A DNA stretch of 64,000 nt, from positions 372,001 to 436,000 of the forward strand of contig NZ_JACIDB010000002.1 in NCBI RefSeq assembly GCF_014196115.1. Reading direction: 5' to 3'. This document shows positions 59,870 through 64,000 of the stretch, in pieces. Numbering within the stretch: position 1 is the first letter of the stretch; every line of letters starts with the position of its first letter. The notes beneath the pieces are model-generated. The model was given only the letters and a program-made list of their open reading frames with translations. It ran no database searches and was not told where the DNA came from. Source of the stretch: Sphingomonas aquatilis. Lineage in GTDB: Bacteria > Pseudomonadota > Alphaproteobacteria > Sphingomonadales > Sphingomonadaceae. A program made the translations under genes and the position numbers.

Positions 59870-60324
59870 CGCTTGCGTTCGTAACGCGCGGCGAATTCGT
59901 CGTCGGACATGATCAGATAGCGGATCATGTCGACGAACGCCCAAGGCGCGGTGACGAGCAGGCCGATGACGGTGATGCTGAGGACCAGCATCACGATCCC
60001 CGATCCCGTCCGCCCCGTGTAGAAGCGATGGATGCCGAGCGTGCCGAGCAGGAAGGCGAGGATCGCGGCGACATATTTGTTGCGATCGTTCACCGGTGCG
60101 CGGGGCGGCGGGGGTGCCAGGACGTGGCGGCTGCCCGCTTCGGCGGGCATCGGGAAGACGCTGAGCGCGCGGTCGCCCTCCGCTTCGAAATCGACCTTCA
60201 CGCCGATCTTGGGCTCGCCGCGCTGCGCCCAGTCTTCGGGGGTGAAGCGATAGCGCTTGCCGTCATCGCCCGCGACCAGCCCCTCGCCGCTTCGCGTATC
60301 CACACCCAACACCTGTCCGCGCAT
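59866..60324 (-). CDS. TM2 domain protein with N-terminal beta domain
   Basis: The 152-residue product begins with a small strand-rich domain (RGQVLGVDTRSGEGLVAGDD GKRYRF in parts; WAQRGEPKIGVKVDFEAEG), then a TM2 domain of two helices (KYVAAILAFLLGTLGIHRFY and IVMLVLSITVIGLLV) with the FYTGRTGSGI loop typical of TM2 proteins. GGGGAG precedes the ATG at 60324. The function is unknown. It is separated by 59 bases from the winged-helix gene upstream and could be read in the same direction from the operator region. Confidence 0.85.
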   Translation of the reverse strand: MRGQVLGVDTRSGEGLVAGDDGKRYRFTPEDWAQRGEPKIGVKVDFEAEGDRALSVFPMPAEAGSRHVLAPPPPRAPVNDRNKYVAAILAFLLGTLGIHRFYTGRTGSGIVMLVLSITVIGLLVTAPWAFVDMIRYLIMSDDEFAARYERKR

Positions 60325-60383
60325 GCCCACTCCCCGGCTCGTTCGCGGTGTATTGTGGCGATCAGGCGCCGCCGCGCAAGAGG

Positions 60384-60686
60384 CTACTCGGCGGCGAGGC
60401 GTTCGGTCAGGCGAGCGAGCGTGGTGAGCGCGGCGACATGGGCGGCAAAGGCCTTGCGTCCGGCGCGTGTGGCTGCGGCCCAGGTGCGCGAGCGGCCATC
60501 GCTGCTCGCCTTGCGCAGGCTGACGTAGCCCGCGTCGACCAGCGCCGACAGATGTTTCGACAGCACCGAATCGCTGACCTGCGTCGTCGTGCGCAGCAGG
60601 GCGAATTCGGCATCCTGCACCTCCGTCAGCACCGCCATGATCTGCAGGCGGGCGGGCGGGTGGATGACCGGATCGAAGCCGCTCAT
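60384..60686 (-). CDS. Winged-helix transcriptional regulator (MarR/HTH_34-like)
   Basis: The 100-residue product is a single winged helix-turn-helix: FDPVIHPPARLQIMAVLTEV, a recognition helix near SDSVLSKHLSALVDAGYVSL and a wing with SSDGRSRTWAA, then a C-terminal dimer helix (RAGRKAFAAHVAALTTLARL). It is in the group that often sits next to a small membrane protein. It overlaps the stop of the upstream membrane gene by four bases, and the promoter of that operon carries three 17-bp palindromes, so autoregulation is likely. Confidence 0.88.
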   Translation of the reverse strand: MSGFDPVIHPPARLQIMAVLTEVQDAEFALLRTTTQVSDSVLSKHLSALVDAGYVSLRKASSDGRSRTWAAATRAGRKAFAAHVAALTTLARLTERLAAE

Positions 60687-61135
60687 GCGAGGCTGCCGAG
60701 CAGTTCGCGGCGGAAGACGCGGCACCACCACAGGCTGCCGGCATAAGCGATGGCGGCGGCGACGAGCGCGAGGGGGAGCGGGGCCCAGGTCACGCCCCGT
60801 TCGGTTGCGAGCCAGACGCCGAGCACGTGGATCGGCAGGATGACGAGCAGCATCACCGCGGTGACCCACCGCGTCTTGCCCGCGCGATAGCCGTTGATGA
60901 ACATGCCCATCCGCCGCCGGTCCCAGCGGACGATCCAGGCGATGGCCGCGAACAGGCCGGCGATCATCGCGAAGCGGAGCGGGAAGGGCACGGCGGTGCT
61001 CGCGACCATCCCGCCCATCAGCGCGGCGAAGGCGGCATGGCGGATCGGCGGCACGTTCGATGCCGCGGCGAGGCGCAGGCGCGACTGTTCGATGAAGGCC
61101 AGCGCCTCTGCGGCGTTCGCGCTGTTATGGTTCAT
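60683..61135 (-). CDS. Membrane protein co-transcribed with winged-helix regulator
   Basis: The 150-residue product has an acidic helical N-terminus (ANAAEALAFIEQSRLRLAAA) and about four membrane helices: AAFAALMGGMVASTAVPF, FAMIAGLFAAIAWIVRW, TAVMLLVILPIHVLGVWL and LPLALVAAAIAYAGSLWW. AAAGGGAA precedes the ATG at 61135. No domain is recognised. The arrangement membrane protein then winged helix, with operators just upstream, suggests a sensor or target gene for the regulator. Confidence 0.8.
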   Translation of the reverse strand: MNHNSANAAEALAFIEQSRLRLAAASNVPPIRHAAFAALMGGMVASTAVPFPLRFAMIAGLFAAIAWIVRWDRRRMGMFINGYRAGKTRWVTAVMLLVILPIHVLGVWLATERGVTWAPLPLALVAAAIAYAGSLWWCRVFRRELLGSLA

Positions 61136-61143
61136 GACGTTCC

Positions 61144-61213
61144 CTTTCCAAGTTGGAAAGAGAGTGGCGGAGACTTTCCGATTCGGCAAGTGGTAATTTT
61201 CCGGATTGGAAAG
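61144..61213 (-). promoter_or_regulatory. Three tandem palindromic operators
   Basis: Each site is CTTTCC, five bases, GGAAAG: 61144-61160 (exact; spacer AAGTT), 61174-61190 (GGCAAG, one mismatch; spacer GATTC) and 61197-61213 (TTTTCC, one mismatch; spacer GGATT). Starts are 30 and 23 bases apart. They lie directly upstream of the ATG at 61135 on the minus strand. Binding by the winged-helix protein at 60384 is inferred. Confidence 0.75.
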
Positions 61214-61264
61214 TGGTTTCGCGGTGGCTGGCGGGGGCGCTGCGTGGCGATTGTTCCCTTTGTC

Positions 61265-61349
61265 CGTCCTCCCGGCCTTGAGTTGGGATCCCGCTTCTTC
61301 GTCTACTGCGGGGGAGAAGCGGGACCCCGGCTCAAGGCCGGGGTGACGG
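61265..61349. repeat. Paired inverted repeat (R1 variant)
   Basis: CGTCCTCCCGGCCTTGAGTT GGGATCCCGCTTCTTCG is mirrored by GAGAAGCGGGACCCCGGCTC AAGGCCGGGGTGACGG, with several mismatches. It is close to the variant at 52414-52498. It lies between the operator region and the end of dnaJ. Confidence 0.78.
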
Positions 61350-61387
61350 GATGGGGGAGCATGCGCCCCGCCGCCCCCCATCCCGGC

Positions 61388-62512
61388 TTATTCGCCCGCG
61401 AAGACGCTCTTCAGTTTGGCGAAGAAGCCCTGGCTTTCGGGGCATTCGTCGCCGGTTTCGGTTTCGCGGAACAGTTCGAGCAGTTCGCGCTGGCGGGTCG
61501 AGAGCTTGGTCGGGGTTTCGACCTCGATCTGGATGACGAGATCGCCCTGGCCGCGGCCTTGCAGCACGGGCATGCCGGCGCCGCGCTGGCGCAGCTGCTT
61601 GCCCGACTGGATGCCGGCGGGGATCTTGATGTCGTGCCGGGCGCCATCGAGGCCGGGGATCGACAAGGTGCCGCCCAGCGCCGCGGTGGTGAAGCTGATC
61701 GGCGCGCGCGCGAACAGCGTCGTGCCTTCGCGTTCGAAGATCGGATGCCGCGCGACGTGGAGGAAGATGTAGAGGTCGCCCGGAGGCGCGCCACGCGGAC
61801 CGGCCTCGCCTTCGCCGCTGAGGCGGATGCGCGTGCCTTCGTCGACGCCTGGGGGGACGTTGACGCTGAGCGTCTTGGTCTTTTCGATCCGGCCCTCGCC
61901 GCGGCAATCGGGGCATGGATCGGCGATGATCTCGCCCGAGCCCTGGCAGACCGGACAGGCGCGTTCGACGACGAAGAAGCCCTGCTGCGCGCGCACCTTG
62001 CCATGGCCATTACAATGGCGGCAGGTGGAGGCGTGCGTGCCGGGCTTGGCGCCCGAGCCGTGGCAGGTATCGCATTGCGCCGAGACGTCGACGGTGATCT
62101 CGGTCGCCTTGCCATGGTAGGCCTCTTCGAGGGTCACTTCCATGTCGTAGCGCAGGTCGGCACCGCGACGCTGCTGCTGACGCCCGCCGCCGCGGCCGCC
62201 ATTCATGAATTCGCCGAAGACGGATTCGAAGATGTCGGAGAAGCCGCCGAAGTCCTGCGCCCCGCCGCCACCGCCGCCGCCGTTCTGGAAGGCGGCATGG
62301 CCGAAGCGATCATAAGCGGCGCGCTTCTGCGGGTCCTTCAGGACGTCATAAGCCTCGCTGATCGCCTTGAAGCGCGCTTCGCTGTCCTTGCACCCGGCGT
62401 TCTTGTCCGGATGGTATTTCATCGCGAGCTTGCGGTACGACGATTTGATCGTCGCGCCGTCGGCATTCCGCTCGCATTCGAGCAGCTCGTAATAGTCGAC
62501 TGTGGTGCTCAT
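61388..62512 (-). CDS. dnaJ: Chaperone protein DnaJ
   Basis: DnaJ stimulates the DnaK ATPase and hands over unfolded clients. The 374-residue product has the J domain with HPD in [20 protein letters not shown], a Gly-rich region ([16 protein letters not shown]), four zinc-finger motifs [24 protein letters not shown] and CPDCRGEG, and the C-terminal client domains. It is downstream of dnaK in the same direction, with a 246-base spacer that has two inverted repeats. Confidence 0.96.
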   Translation of the reverse strand: MSTTVDYYELLECERNADGATIKSSYRKLAMKYHPDKNAGCKDSEARFKAISEAYDVLKDPQKRAAYDRFGHAAFQNGGGGGGGAQDFGGFSDIFESVFGEFMNGGRGGGRQQQRRGADLRYDMEVTLEEAYHGKATEITVDVSAQCDTCHGSGAKPGTHASTCRHCNGHGKVRAQQGFFVVERACPVCQGSGEIIADPCPDCRGEGRIEKTKTLSVNVPPGVDEGTRIRLSGEGEAGPRGAPPGDLYIFLHVARHPIFEREGTTLFARAPISFTTAALGGTLSIPGLDGARHDIKIPAGIQSGKQLRQRGAGMPVLQGRGQGDLVIQIEVETPTKLSTRQRELLELFRETETGDECPESQGFFAKLKSVFAGE

Positions 62513-62558
62513 GCCCGTCCTCTAGCGCGAGACGATCGGCCGGCCATACCAGTATTCC

Positions 62559-62642
62559 GTTCACGCTGAGCCTGTCGAAGCGCGGCTCTTCGCGAGCGCC
62601 GCGCCTGGGGCACACGCCCTTCGACAGGCTCAGGGCGAACGG
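62559..62642. repeat. Paired inverted repeat (family R6) between dnaK and dnaJ
   Basis: CGTTCACGCTGAGCCTGTCG AAG near 62559 is mirrored by CTTCGACAGGCTCAGGGCGA ACG ending 62642. The middle of about 38 bases can also fold. This element is, from memory, very common in alphaproteobacterial genomes. Confidence 0.88.
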
Positions 62643-62677
62643 GTTGGGGGTAGGCTGCCGTCATATCACCCCACGTT

Positions 62678-62755
62678 CCACCCCGTTGTCCCCCTGTCGG
62701 AAAGTCACAAAAGTCACGCCGAAGCATGTGTTGTGCGGGCAGGGGGACGGGGTGG
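62678..62755. other. Long-armed inverted repeat just downstream of dnaK
   Basis: CCACCCCGTTGTCCCCCTG at 62678-62696 pairs with CAGGGGGACGGGGTGG at 62740-62755, leaving a two-base bulge and a 43-base loop. It begins four bases after the dnaK stop when read on the minus strand. It could stabilise or attenuate the dnaK-dnaJ transcript. Confidence 0.55.
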
Positions 62756-62758
62756 CTT

Positions 62759-64000
<1,242 letters not shown>

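Overview
The window is high-GC DNA from an alphaproteobacterium, most likely Sphingomonas or a close sphingomonad. This rests on recognising gene families and gene order: a gene transfer agent (GTA)-like cluster ending in a DUF2793 gene, tad/cpa pilus genes, thrB-rnhA and rph/rdgB next to hrcA-grpE, and many GC-rich intergenic palindromes. No similarity search was run. Both ends cut genes: a dapF-family gene at the left and dnaK at the right. No tRNA, rRNA, CRISPR array, insertion sequence or origin was recognised.

Layout. 1-2154: dapF family, two small conserved-looking genes and a leftward PAS/winged-helix regulator. 2277-2320: a promoter-like site with a spaced direct repeat. 2421-15919: a compact structural operon of the Rhodobacter-type GTA kind (TerS, TerL, portal, DUF6127, prohead protease, capsid, connectors, tail tube, chaperones, tape measure, a very large DUF2460 protein, DUF2163, NlpC/P60, tail tip, DUF2793). 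No integrase, replication or lysis gene is seen. 16029-20511: ompA, ugd, ygfZ-like, pyrC. 20534-27713: leftward tad operon cpaA-B-C-D-E-tadB-tadC with no cpaF. 27795-33396: hydrolase, FAD oxidoreductase, yegP-like, rnhA-thrB, ispH, a lipoprotein. 33656-38565: tandem glycine riboswitch and gcvT-H-PA-PB. 38633-43394: CcdC-like protein, GAF-PAS-GGDEF protein, XerC, DedA, gshB. 43971-45840: a more AT-rich islet where yraN is partly duplicated around a DUF5063-like gene. 45881-54376: rsmI, LpoA-like lipoprotein, hemW, CAP protein, GNAT, rdgB, rph, hrcA, grpE. 54396-64000: thrC, an HExxH protein, EF-hand protein, purB, thioredoxin-like protein, small membrane proteins, TM2 protein, a winged-helix regulator operon with three palindromic operators, dnaJ, dnaK.

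How genes work together. The GTA genes form a head-plus-short-tail particle module, translationally coupled by ATGA/GTGA overlaps. The riboswitch should turn on the whole glycine cleavage system. ThrB and ThrC are consecutive steps of threonine synthesis. HrcA, GrpE, DnaJ and DnaK form the DnaK chaperone system and a heat-shock repressor. RNase PH, RdgB and HemW form a housekeeping cluster. The cpa/tad genes build a Flp-type pilus, whose ATPase must come from elsewhere.

Intergenic space is unusually rich in paired inverted repeats. At least six sequence families occur in about sixteen places. Two sit inside operons where an arm abuts or provides the ribosome-binding site, and one sits inside the GTA operon. 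The most notable observations are the yraN/DUF5063 rearrangement, the three tandem 17-bp operators, the spaced repeat before the GTA operon, the shortened GTA capsid, the enlarged DUF2460 protein and the missing cpaF.
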